Origin: Rhodanobacter sp. A1T4
Lineage (GTDB): Bacteria > Pseudomonadota > Gammaproteobacteria > Xanthomonadales > Rhodanobacteraceae
Direction of reading: 5' to 3'
Assembly: GCF_014207185.1 (NCBI RefSeq)
Contig: NZ_JACHCP010000001.1
Location: 351,512-415,511 of the forward strand
DNA: 64,000 nt
The position numbers and the translations under genes are program-made. Shown one piece after another: positions 27,943-36,663 of this stretch. Positions within the stretch are counted from its first letter, which is position 1; the number at the start of each line of letters is the position of its first letter. The notes below the pieces were generated by a model, which was not told where the DNA came from, did no database searches, and saw only the letters and a program-made list of their open reading frames with translations.

Positions 27943-28815
27943 ATGAACTTCAAAGCCATCGCGCTGCCCTGGCGCTATGTGAACGTGCTGGACTGGCAGC
28001 TGGCTCGACGCCTGCGCCCGCACGGACGTCTGGCCGTGTTTGCCCATGAGTTCGTGTGCTTCGGCGTCAAGCAGGCGTCCGCCTGCCTGTTCGGCGGGCT
28101 GATGGTGGCGCTGCTGCTGGCTACCTGGCGCTGGTATCCGGCCGATGCGCCGTTGGCGCGCTATGACTTCCTCACGCTGGCGGCGCTGGCGATCCAGCTG
28201 GTCTTGCTGCTGTCGCGGCTGGAAAGCATCGAGGAGGCGCGGGTGATCCTGCTGTTTCACGTCGTCGGCACGCTGATGGAGCTGTTCAAGACCTCGGTCG
28301 GCTCCTGGGAATATCCCGAGCCGTCGCTATTGCGGCTCGGCGACGTACCGCTGTTCAGCGGCTTCATGTATGCGTCGATCGGCAGCTACCTCGCGCGGGC
28401 GTGGCGGTTGTTCGATTTCCGCTTCACACGCCATCCGCCGTTCCGTTCCACCGTGGTGCTGGCAATGGCGATCTACCTGAACTTTTTCACGCATCACTAT
28501 CTGCCAGATATCCGTGCGCTGCTGTTCGTTGCGCTGGCGTGGCTGTTCGGACCGTGCTGGGTGCATTTCCGCGTGCGACGCGTGCATCGACGCATGCCAT
28601 TGCTGTTGGGTTTCGTGCTGGTGGCGTTGTTCATCTGGTTCGCGGAGAACGTCGGCACGCTAAGCAAGGCCTGGCTGTATCCGGCGCAGCGGCATGGCTG
28701 GCACATGGTACCGCTGGGCAAGCTCGGCGCGTGGCTGCTGCTGATGGTGATCAGTTATGTGATGGTATCGGCTGTGCACATGTGGCCGATGCGATCAGCG
28801 CGTCGTACCAGTTAG
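27943..28815 (+). CDS. DUF817 family membrane protein
   Basis: 290 residues from ATG 27943; a TTG five codons earlier is less likely. About seven to eight membrane segments. DUF817 marks include FAHEFVCFGVKQASACLFGGLM, LFHVVGTLMELFKTSVGSWEYPEP, PLFSGFMYASIGSYLARAWRLF and FWFAENVGTLSKAWLYP-like text (here IWFAENVGTLSKAW). Function unknown, possibly linked to carotenoid- or lipid-like chemistry because of similarity to lycopene-cyclase-like topology, but that is a guess. Its stop overlaps the stop of the convergent TetR gene. Confidence 0.85.
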   Translation: MNFKAIALPWRYVNVLDWQLARRLRPHGRLAVFAHEFVCFGVKQASACLFGGLMVALLLATWRWYPADAPLARYDFLTLAALAIQLVLLLSRLESIEEARVILLFHVVGTLMELFKTSVGSWEYPEPSLLRLGDVPLFSGFMYASIGSYLARAWRLFDFRFTRHPPFRSTVVLAMAIYLNFFTHHYLPDIRALLFVALAWLFGPCWVHFRVRRVHRRMPLLLGFVLVALFIWFAENVGTLSKAWLYPAQRHGWHMVPLGKLGAWLLLMVISYVMVSAVHMWPMRSARRTS

Positions 28816-29420
28816 GCCTTGTCGGGCTTCGGTCGGGCCGCGTCGAACAGCGTGCCGGCGGTACGCGTATGCAGGGCGGTGGCGTCGAAGCCTTCCGGCA
28901 GCAATCCAGCGATTTCCAGCATTACCGCGCCATGTAGCGACGCCCAGATCTGGTGGCCCAGGATGGCCGCGTCGGCCTCGACGGCGCCTTCAGCGATCAT
29001 CACTTCGACATGGGCGGCAATGGTCCTCCACATGCGCGCGTGGGCCGCGCTGTACTCGGGGTCGTCCTTGTTCGGCTCCGGGTATTCGAACATCAGCCGA
29101 TAGGTTGGCGTGTTGTGGCGGGCGAAGGCGATGTAGGCATCGCGCACGGCACGGCTGCGGCTGCGGCCATCGCCGGGCGAGGCCAGAGCCTGTTCCAGCG
29201 CTTCGGAAAACTGGTGCATGCCGCGTGTACGCACCGCGGTGATGATCGCCTCCTTACCGGAAAAATAGCGATACGGGGTCATGGTGCCGCAGCCGAGTTC
29301 GACGGCGATGCGGCGCATGGTGACGGCGGCAGGGCCTTCCTCCACGAACAGCGTCGCCGCCGCCTGGCAGAGGCGCGCGCGAAAGGTTTCGGTTTCGTTC
29401 TCGCTGAGTGCCTTGGGCAA
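28812..29420 (-). CDS. TetR/AcrR-family transcriptional regulator
   Basis: 202 residues. The start is TTG 29420, supported by GGAG seven bases upstream; no ATG fits before the DNA-binding domain. The helix-turn-helix covers residues ~12-60 (AAATLFVEEGPAAVTMRRIAVELGCGTMTPYRYFSGKEAI), and a TetR C-terminal ligand domain follows (RLMFEYPEPNKDD). It is 12 bp downstream of a hydrolase gene on the same strand, so the two form an operon. The palindrome at 30537-30561 in front of that operon is its probable operator, giving autoregulation. Confidence 0.9.
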   Translation of the reverse strand: MPKALSENETETFRARLCQAAATLFVEEGPAAVTMRRIAVELGCGTMTPYRYFSGKEAIITAVRTRGMHQFSEALEQALASPGDGRSRSRAVRDAYIAFARHNTPTYRLMFEYPEPNKDDPEYSAAHARMWRTIAAHVEVMIAEGAVEADAAILGHQIWASLHGAVMLEIAGLLPEGFDATALHTRTAGTLFDAARPKPDKA

Positions 29421-29432
29421 GATGACTCCGGA

Positions 29433-30512
29433 TCAGTGGGCGGGCGCGGCCAGTCTCTTGCGGAAGAAGGTCAGCGCGTCGGCATTGATCTGCGCGTGGA
29501 CTTTGACACGGTCCACTCCTGCCGGGTCGGTGCAGATATCGGGCGCTTCCTTGGTCAAGGCAGCGGAACACGGTGCGAGGAACACCCAATGATCCGCCTT
29601 CGGCACTGCCTTGACGCCGGCCAAGGTCTTGATCAGTGGCTGGATATGCTCGGCGTTTTCCGCGGGCAGCAGCACGTGGTCGTCTGTGCTGTAGTAGAGA
29701 AAGACCGGCCGGTCGATGGCCGCGGCGCCAGCTTTATCGAAGACCAGGCTCATCGGTGCCATGGAGAAGGCGGCCTTGACCCGCGGATCGGCGGTAGGGC
29801 CCCAGCGGGTGAGATCCTTTTGGACGCCTGCCATCATTTGCTGGAGCGTCTGGCCGTTCCTGGCGGCCTCCGCCTTGAACTGTTCGAGGGTGCCGCAGAT
29901 CGACCGGTCGTCGGGTCGTCGCGTGCAGTAGTCGACAAAACGCTGGAACTGCGGCACGGCACCCACCACCAGCAGACTGGTGTAGCCGCCGTTGGAGAAG
30001 CCTGCGACACCGATGCGGTTCGCATCGATCAGGTCTTTCCAGCGGGGATCGTCGAGCAGGGCGCTGATCGTGGCCGACACCTGGACCGGCCGGCCGACCA
30101 TCACCACAGCGTGGCCATCACCACTCTGGTCGTGGACATTGTCCCTGGGGTGTTCAAGCGTCGCGACGACAAATCCGTGGCTGGCCAGGTAGGTGGCCAG
30201 GTCATGGTGGCCCAGGTCGGAGCCGCCGTGGCCATGCGAGATCACCACCAGCGGCTTGGCGCCAGGGATGGCCGGAGCGTCGGTGGTGGCGGCAATGTCA
30301 TACGGGCCTACGCGGGTGATGCTTTTGGCCTGCGCGGAGGGGTAGAACACATAACCGGGCATGGTGCCGCCGCTGACCGGATCGTGGATGCGGATGGCGT
30401 GGAATCCCACGCCGGAAGTGCTCTGAGCGAAGACGCTGGAAGGCGCAGAAACGAGCAGCAGGATCGCGAGACACCACGCGCGCGTGGCAAGGCTGCGGAT
30501 GGAGATCGACAT
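29433..30512 (-). CDS. Secreted alpha/beta-hydrolase (dienelactone-hydrolase/PAF-acetylhydrolase-like)
   Basis: 359 residues from ATG 30512 (MSISIRS). A Sec signal peptide ends at SVFAQ near residue 29. The fold starts VGFHAIRIHDPVSGGTMPGYVFYPS, has the oxyanion-side KPLVVISHGHGGSDLGHHDLA and the nucleophile in GVAGFSNGGY (GxSxG). This matches predicted dienelactone hydrolases of the PAF-acetylhydrolase type, usually about 340-370 residues. Exported, so probably acts on an ester or lactone in the periplasm. First gene of a two-gene operon with the TetR regulator, which suggests ligand-induced expression. Confidence 0.88.
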   Translation of the reverse strand: MSISIRSLATRAWCLAILLLVSAPSSVFAQSTSGVGFHAIRIHDPVSGGTMPGYVFYPSAQAKSITRVGPYDIAATTDAPAIPGAKPLVVISHGHGGSDLGHHDLATYLASHGFVVATLEHPRDNVHDQSGDGHAVVMVGRPVQVSATISALLDDPRWKDLIDANRIGVAGFSNGGYTSLLVVGAVPQFQRFVDYCTRRPDDRSICGTLEQFKAEAARNGQTLQQMMAGVQKDLTRWGPTADPRVKAAFSMAPMSLVFDKAGAAAIDRPVFLYYSTDDHVLLPAENAEHIQPLIKTLAGVKAVPKADHWVFLAPCSAALTKEAPDICTDPAGVDRVKVHAQINADALTFFRKRLAAPAH

Positions 30513-30536
30513 GGAGGTCCTGGTCAATGTTGATTG

Positions 30537-30561
30537 CGTACAACGTACAGTACATCGTACG
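30537..30561. promoter_or_regulatory. 25-bp near-perfect palindromic operator
   Basis: The left half CGTACAACGTAC and right half GTACATCGTACG mirror each other around the centre with only a few mismatches, giving four GTAC cores at regular spacing. It lies 24 bp upstream of the hydrolase-TetR operon and in the shared divergent gap with glyA. Length and GTAC cores fit a TetR-family operator, probably for the regulator at 28812-29420. Confidence 0.7.
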
Positions 30562-30581
30562 GAAATGTCTGCGCAAGGCCC

Positions 30582-30600
30582 GGCGATGGCCCCCATCGCC
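30582..30600. repeat. Stem-loop upstream of glyA
   Basis: GGCGATGG (30582-30589) pairs exactly with CCATCGCC (30593-30600) with a CCC loop. It sits about 50 bp before the glyA start. It could be a leader hairpin or part of a regulator site. A TACACT element at 30610-30615 right after it may be the glyA -10. Confidence 0.4.
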
Positions 30601-30652
30601 CATGGCCGCTACACTTCAGAGTTAATCCCCGCCTATTACCCATGAGGTTCGA

Positions 30653-31921
<1,269 letters not shown>

Positions 31922-31931
31922 GCTTTCTAGC

Positions 31932-32630
31932 ATGTCGTCCTTGCAGATCGGACTCATCGGTGATCGCAATGACTCTGTCGTTGCGCATCGCGCTATCCCG
32001 TTGACGCTCGAGATGGCGGCCGTTGCGTGTGACGTGTCGATCGACGTTATCTGGATCGGCACGGATCAAATCGGTGATGGTGCGGCTTTGTCCAAGCTTG
32101 ACGGCGTGTGGTGTGTGCCGGCCAGTCCGTATCGCGATATGGACGGCGCGCTCACGGCGATTCGCATCGCGCGCGAACAACAGATTCCCTTTCTGGGTAC
32201 CTGCGGTGGTTTCCAGCATGCCGTGATCGAATACGCCCGCAACGTCATGGGCTGGACAGATGCCGAGCATGCCGAGACGGCCCCGCAGGCGGAACGCCAG
32301 GTCATCGTGCCATTGCTTTGCTCCCTGGTGGAGGTTGCCGACACGGTGCATCTGGTCGAAGGTTCGCGGCTGGCACGCGCGTATGGCGAGACATCGATTG
32401 CCGAGGGATATCACTGCAGCTATGGCTTGAGTGCCGACTTCCGCCACGCGCTGACCGACAGTCCGCTCCGTGTCAGCGCGCTCGATGATAGTGACGATAT
32501 TCGCGGCATTGAACTGGATAACCATCCGTTCTTCGTTGCCACGCTGTTCCAGCATGAGAGGAACGTATTCAAAGGCCGGCTATCACCGCCGGTGCGTGCG
32601 TTCGTCGAAGCCATCATCCACACTCGGTAA
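31932..32630 (+). CDS. CTP synthase C-terminal-related glutamine-amidotransferase-like protein
   Basis: 232 residues from ATG 31932. It begins [20 protein letters not shown], and the nucleophile-elbow Cys91 lies in [21 protein letters not shown], very like the glutaminase domain of CTP synthase but without the synthetase half. In some relatives this Cys is selenocysteine; here it is a plain TGC. A His/Glu pair may be in [13 protein letters not shown]. Partner and reaction are unknown. It is 10 bp after glyA and 2 bp before nrdR, so it is in the same operon. Confidence 0.85.
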   Translation: MSSLQIGLIGDRNDSVVAHRAIPLTLEMAAVACDVSIDVIWIGTDQIGDGAALSKLDGVWCVPASPYRDMDGALTAIRIAREQQIPFLGTCGGFQHAVIEYARNVMGWTDAEHAETAPQAERQVIVPLLCSLVEVADTVHLVEGSRLARAYGETSIAEGYHCSYGLSADFRHALTDSPLRVSALDDSDDIRGIELDNHPFFVATLFQHERNVFKGRLSPPVRAFVEAIIHTR

Positions 32631-32632
32631 CC

Positions 32633-33154
32633 ATGCATTGCCCCTTCTGCCAGCACGAAGACACCCGCGTGATCGATTCACGCCTCGCCGAGGACGGCGG
32701 AACGGTGCGGCGTCGGCGTGAGTGCCCGCAGTGCGGCGAGCGTTTCAATACGTTCGAAACGGCCGACCTGAAGCTGCCAACCATCGTCAAAAGTGGCGAG
32801 CGCCGCGAGACGTTCGATGAGCGCAAGCTGCGGGTGAGTTTCGAGCGTGCGTTACAGAAGCGTCCCGTCACCAGCGATGCGGTGGATGCGGCGGTGCGTG
32901 CGATCGTCAATGACCTGCGCCGCAGCGGCGACCGCGAGGTGCCGTCGCGCGAGGTGGGTGAGTTGGTGATGCGTGAACTGAAGAATCTCGACCAGGTAGC
33001 CTACGTGCGTTTCGCCTCGGTCTATCGCAGTTTCGAAGACGTACACGCCTTTCGCGAAGAGATCGAAAAGCTCGAGCGCGATCTGCCGGGGCTGGAAACA
33101 CTGCAACTGCAGCTGCTCGGCGAAACCGCCGCCAGGCGCACCAAAAAAAGCTGA
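32633..33154 (+). CDS. nrdR: Transcriptional repressor NrdR
   Basis: 173 residues; the family is about 150-170. An N-terminal zinc ribbon has Cys pairs CPFC (3-6) and CPQC (31-34), followed by the ATP-cone domain ([29 protein letters not shown] in parts). It senses ATP/dATP and represses ribonucleotide reductase genes. Position after glyA and before ribD is conserved in this group. Confidence 0.97.
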   Translation: MHCPFCQHEDTRVIDSRLAEDGGTVRRRRECPQCGERFNTFETADLKLPTIVKSGERRETFDERKLRVSFERALQKRPVTSDAVDAAVRAIVNDLRRSGDREVPSREVGELVMRELKNLDQVAYVRFASVYRSFEDVHAFREEIEKLERDLPGLETLQLQLLGETAARRTKKS

Positions 33155-33185
33155 TCGGCTTCGCGCACCGATGTAAGGAGCAAGC

Positions 33186-33521
33186 ATGTTTGTGGCCATC
33201 TACCGTTGGCGTCTGCACCCCGAGCTGGAGCAGGACTTCATCGCCAACTGGCACCGCATTACGCTGTTGGGAGTTGCGGCGGGCTCGGGCGGCTCCAGTC
33301 TGTTCAAGGATACGGAAGGCTGTTGGGTTGCAATCGCACGGTGGACATCGCGCGCGGCACGCGAACATTTTTTCCAGTTGATGGAAGGCGATGACGCCGA
33401 GCCCGGCATGCGCGAGCGCGCGGCCCTGGCGATCATCGAGCGCCTGCCGCCGCAGGAGTTGGAAAGCGTGCTGGATTACTGGGCGCCATTCCCTGAATCC
33501 AACGCGGCATCCGGTTCATGA
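33186..33521 (+). CDS. Antibiotic-biosynthesis-monooxygenase-like (ABM) small protein
   Basis: 111 residues from ATG 33186, with AAGGAG upstream. The dimeric alpha/beta-barrel pattern is visible: FVAIYRWRLHPELEQDFIANW, GSSLFKDTEGCWVAIARWTSRAAREHFF. Such proteins have varied or no enzymatic role. Its stop overlaps the ribD start (ATGA), so it is translationally coupled to the riboflavin genes. Function in the pathway is not known. Confidence 0.75.
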   Translation: MFVAIYRWRLHPELEQDFIANWHRITLLGVAAGSGGSSLFKDTEGCWVAIARWTSRAAREHFFQLMEGDDAEPGMRERAALAIIERLPPQELESVLDYWAPFPESNAASGS

Positions 33522-34633
33522 CGGCTTTCAGCGCCATGGATCATGGCCATATGGCACACGCGCTGCGACTGGCCGAGCTTGGGCTTTACACCACGCAGCC
33601 GAATCCACGCGTGGGCTGCATCATCGCGCACGGGGAGCGGGTCGTCGGTGCAGGCTGGCATCAGCGCGCCGGTGAACCGCATGCGGAAGTGTTCGCCCTG
33701 CGCGAAGCGGGCGAACGGGCTCGAAGCGCGACCGCTTACGTTACGCTGGAACCTTGCGCGCATCACGGCAGAACGCCGCCATGCGCCGAGGCGCTGATCG
33801 CGGCGGGCGTGGCACGCGTGGTGATCGCTGCGGAAGATCCCTTCCCGCAGGTCGCAGGACGAGGTATTGCCATGCTGCGCGAGGCTGGCATCAGCGTTGA
33901 AAACGGTTTGATGCGTGATGCCGCGCGCGAACTCAATATCGGCTTCTTCAGCCGCATCGAGCGCGGCCGGCCCTGGTTGCGCATCAAGCTGGCGATGAGT
34001 CTGGACGGTCGCACCGCGCTGGCCAACGGCGAGTCCAAGTGGATTACCGGCGAAGCCGCGCGGGCCGACGTGCAGCGCTGGCGTGCGCGCAGCTCGGCCA
34101 TCCTCACCGGCAGTGGCACGGTGCTGGCGGACAATCCGCGTCTGACCGTGCGCCTGCCCGACGATCAGGCATTTACGCCGCCGTTGCGCGTGGTACTGGA
34201 TCGTCAGCGGCGCACGCCGGCAGGCAGTCATGTACGGGATGGCAGTGTGCCGACCCTGATTCTTCACTCGGCGACGATCGATGATTCCGCTGACGAAGGC
34301 GGCGAACCTTCCAGTCCGTCTGAATACCTGTTCGTGCCGGAGCAGGGCAACGCGCTCGACCTGAAGGCTGCGCTGACGCTGCTTGCCGAGCGCGGTTGCA
34401 ATGAAGTCCAGGTGGAAGCCGGCCCGGTACTCTGCGGCGCGCTGTTCGCCGCCGGCCTGGTCGACGAGCTGTTGCTCTACATCGCGCCGCTATTACTGGG
34501 CGATAGCGCCCGCCCGCTACTGCACCTGCCCTCGCTGGACGACATGGCCCATCGCTGGAAGCTTCAAACGATTGAACATAGGCAGATAGGTGAAGATTGG
34601 CGCTTACGGTTACGTCCGGCCATCTCTATCTGA
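33518..34633 (+). CDS. ribD: Bifunctional riboflavin deaminase/reductase RibD
   Basis: 371 residues. The N-terminal deaminase domain has the zinc site HAEV (in GEPHAEVFAL) and PCAHHGRTPPC; the C-terminal reductase domain begins RPWLRIKLAMSLDGRTAL with ITGEAARADVQRWRARSSAILTG. It converts the pyrimidine intermediate of riboflavin synthesis by deamination and side-chain reduction. Starts at ATG 33518 over the stop of the ABM gene. Its 3' end overlaps by 24 bp the convergent nucleotidyltransferase gene, which separates it from ribE. Confidence 0.97.
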   Translation: MTAFSAMDHGHMAHALRLAELGLYTTQPNPRVGCIIAHGERVVGAGWHQRAGEPHAEVFALREAGERARSATAYVTLEPCAHHGRTPPCAEALIAAGVARVVIAAEDPFPQVAGRGIAMLREAGISVENGLMRDAARELNIGFFSRIERGRPWLRIKLAMSLDGRTALANGESKWITGEAARADVQRWRARSSAILTGSGTVLADNPRLTVRLPDDQAFTPPLRVVLDRQRRTPAGSHVRDGSVPTLILHSATIDDSADEGGEPSSPSEYLFVPEQGNALDLKAALTLLAERGCNEVQVEAGPVLCGALFAAGLVDELLLYIAPLLLGDSARPLLHLPSLDDMAHRWKLQTIEHRQIGEDWRLRLRPAISI

Positions 34634-35437
34634 ATGAAGAACCGTCTCGTTCAATAGGCGATCCAGCACGCTGAAGTTATAGGCTTGAGCATCAACTGGA
34701 GAGGCCGCCAGGGCAAGTCGGGCCAACTGGTCTTCGATGAAGCGATTGATGACAGGCATGGCTGGGGCGTTTTCACTCTCTTTTGCCTGTCGTTTGATTA
34801 TCAGTAACGCACTGATCGCGGCGAGCAGGTCATCGTCGAAAACCAGTGGGTCGACCAATTGCTGGAATGCCATGGGAACCGGACCACGGCCTTGTTCTAT
34901 CCACAGGCAAGCAAGAAGTGGCCGAAGTACGTACAGATACTTTTTCAGGCGCACGGTTTCGCCTTGCAAATGCTGGCGGTAGTTCTTTCTTGCCATGTGC
35001 AGATAGTGATGAAATGCGCGCTCCGGTCGATAAACCTGTGGCAAGGCATTTCTGATTGCGGTGATGAAGGCCTTGTTCTGGCGATATACCACGGGCGAAG
35101 AGAGCCACTCGACCAACGTGGCATTGCCTTGTCTTAATAAACCGAGCGCCTTTCGAAGCTCCCATCCGCTGACGTCGTAAACCGCGTCGATAGGAATTTC
35201 GATGACGTCACGTGCGGGAAAGACGGTGAGATACCAGTCAGTTTTATGCACGTAAACAAAGCGAACATCGTAATCACTGTCGGGAGAGGCGAAGCCCCAG
35301 CCACGGCTGCCGGATTCGCAGGCATAGAGAATATGCACGTCGTGTCGGCGTTCCACTTCATCGATGGTTTGCATGATCTGCGCGCCAATCTCCGGGTCAA
35401 TCGGATGGTCGGCATGGTTTATTGTGTTGATGGACAT
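34610..35437 (-). CDS. Predicted nucleotidyltransferase (YcgL-type, RNA-repair-like)
   Basis: 275 residues from ATG 35437 on the minus strand. The nucleotidyltransferase site is CESGSRGWGFASPDSDYDVRFVYVH: GS, then DxD in SDYDVRF. VDPLVFDDDLLAAISALL lies near the C terminus. Similar proteins belong to the PF10127 group of predicted nucleotidyltransferases, sometimes found with RNA-repair genes. The gene is antisense to the riboflavin operon, between ribD and the FMN riboswitch, and looks more AT-rich than its neighbours. A late insertion is likely. No toxin/antitoxin or repair partner lies beside it. Confidence 0.85.
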   Translation of the reverse strand: MSINTINHADHPIDPEIGAQIMQTIDEVERRHDVHILYACESGSRGWGFASPDSDYDVRFVYVHKTDWYLTVFPARDVIEIPIDAVYDVSGWELRKALGLLRQGNATLVEWLSSPVVYRQNKAFITAIRNALPQVYRPERAFHHYLHMARKNYRQHLQGETVRLKKYLYVLRPLLACLWIEQGRGPVPMAFQQLVDPLVFDDDLLAAISALLIIKRQAKESENAPAMPVINRFIEDQLARLALAASPVDAQAYNFSVLDRLLNETVLHSDRDGRT

Positions 35438-35552
35438 TGCGCGGCGGACTCTGGTCGTTATGGCAGGATCTGATGATCAGGCACGGTGTGGCTCGGGTAA
35501 ATCATCGGTTGTTCCTCAGGGTGAACGTAGTATTTCACCCCTTTGCGCTCAG

Positions 35553-35577
35553 GCATCCCTGGATGCGGTGTTAGAAT
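35553..35577 (+). promoter_or_regulatory. Possible promoter of the ribE operon
   Basis: A -10-like TAGAAT (35572-35577) lies 34 bp before the riboswitch, next to a short palindrome GCATCC-CT-GGATGC (35553-35566). No clear -35 was seen. A promoter here is expected because the upstream gene is antisense. Confidence 0.4.
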
Positions 35578-35610
35578 GCACAAGTCGGCTTGCCGGCAAA
35601 CACCATAGCG

Positions 35611-35809
35611 TCTTCAGGGCGGGGCGAAATTCCCCACCGGCGGTAGGTTGAAGGGCGGCCTTTATGGAGGCTTTCCGACAGCGAGCCCGCGAGCGCCTCG
35701 GCCAACTCCGTGAGGAGTTAGACAGAGGGTCAGCAGATCCGGTCAGAATCCGGAGCCGACGGTTGGAAGCTGGCGACAGTTTCCAGAAAGTCCGGATAAA
35801 AGAAGACGG
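35611..35809 (+). ncRNA. FMN riboswitch (RFN element)
   Basis: All conserved blocks are present in order: CTTCAGGGCGGGG, GAAATTCCCCACCGGCGGTA, a variable arm (about 35650-35680), AGCCCGCGAGCG, a second variable arm, GGTCAGCAGATCCGGT, CCGGAGCCGACGGTT, and the closing GTCCGGATAAAAGAAGA. It binds FMN and controls ribE and the genes after it. About 150 nt separate it from ribE. No T-run terminator follows, so control of translation start is more likely than of termination. Confidence 0.96.
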
Positions 35810-35891
35810 TCGAACGTGCAGCCTCGCGGTTGCGCGCCGACCTCGTGCCTTGGGGCGTTTCTTCGCATGCATTCAACGCGGGAAACGTTTC

Positions 35892-35960
35892 ATGAAACTG
35901 ATCCAGTTGTTCCAGTCGATCATCCTCTCGAGCATCCGCCTCCTGCCGGAGGTGCGCTGA
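35892..35960 (+). CDS. Possible 22-codon leader ORF overlapping ribE
   Basis: ATG 35892 opens 22 codons (MKLIQLFQ..., ending LLPEVR) and stops at TGA 35958-35960, sharing one base with the ribE ATG (TGATG). A weak GGGAAA is upstream. Its last codons form one arm of the hairpin that covers the ribE ribosome-binding site, so translating it would open that site. It is short and could be chance, but the TGATG junction and the hairpin support a role. Confidence 0.45.
   Translation: MKLIQLFQSIILSSIRLLPEVR
35937..35954 (+). promoter_or_regulatory. Hairpin sequestering the ribE Shine-Dalgarno
   Basis: CGCCTCC (35937-35943) pairs with GGAGGTG (35948-35954, one G-U pair) across a TGCC loop. The right arm is the GGAGG ribosome-binding site of ribE, six to seven bases before its ATG. 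This is the form expected of the expression platform of a translational riboswitch. Confidence 0.6.
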
Positions 35961-36601
35961 TGTTTACCGGCATTATTCAAACCGTTGGTCGTATAGCGCG
36001 GCTCGAACCGCGTGGTGGCGATGTGCGTCTGGCCATCGATACGGCCGGACTCGATCTCGCCGACGTGCAACTGGGCGACTCGATTTCTGTCTCCGGCGTA
36101 TGTCTCACCGCGATCACGCTGGAGGCGCGCGGCTTCAGCGCCGATGTTTCCAACGAGACGTTGTCACTGACTACGCTGGGCAAGCTGAAAGCCGGCGACC
36201 CGGTGAATCTGGAAAAGGCGTTGCGTCTGGCCGATCGTCTCGGCGGTCATCTGGTTTCTGGGCACGTCGATGGTTTGGGCAAGGTGGTGTCGATCACGCC
36301 GGATGGCCGTTCGCAGCGTTGGGTATTCGAAGTGCCCGCCGCGCTGGCGCGCTATATCGCTGCCAAGGGTTCGGTCTGTATTGACGGCACCAGCCTCACT
36401 GTCAACGAAGTGGCCGGGCAGCGCTTTGGCGTCAACCTTATTCCGCATACCGTCGAAAACACCGCCTTCCATGCGCGTCGCGTCGGCGATGCGGTGAACA
36501 TCGAAGTGGACGTGATCGCGCGCTACGTCGAGCGCCTGCTGGCCAACCGCGATGCGCCGAAGCTCGACGAGGCCTTTCTGAAACAACACGGCTTTGCCTG
36601 A
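35960..36601 (+). CDS. ribE: Riboflavin synthase, alpha subunit
   Basis: 213 residues from ATG 35960 (MFTGIIQTVG, the standard start). Two homologous lumazine-binding barrels: DSISVSGVCLTAI (first) and GSVCIDGTSLTVNEV (second). It dismutates two molecules of 6,7-dimethyl-8-ribityllumazine to riboflavin. Controlled by the FMN riboswitch upstream and by the hairpin over its ribosome-binding site. Confidence 0.97.
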   Translation: MFTGIIQTVGRIARLEPRGGDVRLAIDTAGLDLADVQLGDSISVSGVCLTAITLEARGFSADVSNETLSLTTLGKLKAGDPVNLEKALRLADRLGGHLVSGHVDGLGKVVSITPDGRSQRWVFEVPAALARYIAAKGSVCIDGTSLTVNEVAGQRFGVNLIPHTVENTAFHARRVGDAVNIEVDVIARYVERLLANRDAPKLDEAFLKQHGFA

Positions 36602-36663
36602 GCTCAACGCTTCTAGTTCGCGATGCCCTTGGCGTCGCGCAAAAAAACCTGCAGGGAACACTC

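Noticed and set aside
28953..30533. Plus-strand open frame of 526 codons across the TetR and hydrolase genes.
   Set aside because: It covers two well-supported opposite genes and the gap between them; composition is that of an antisense shadow.
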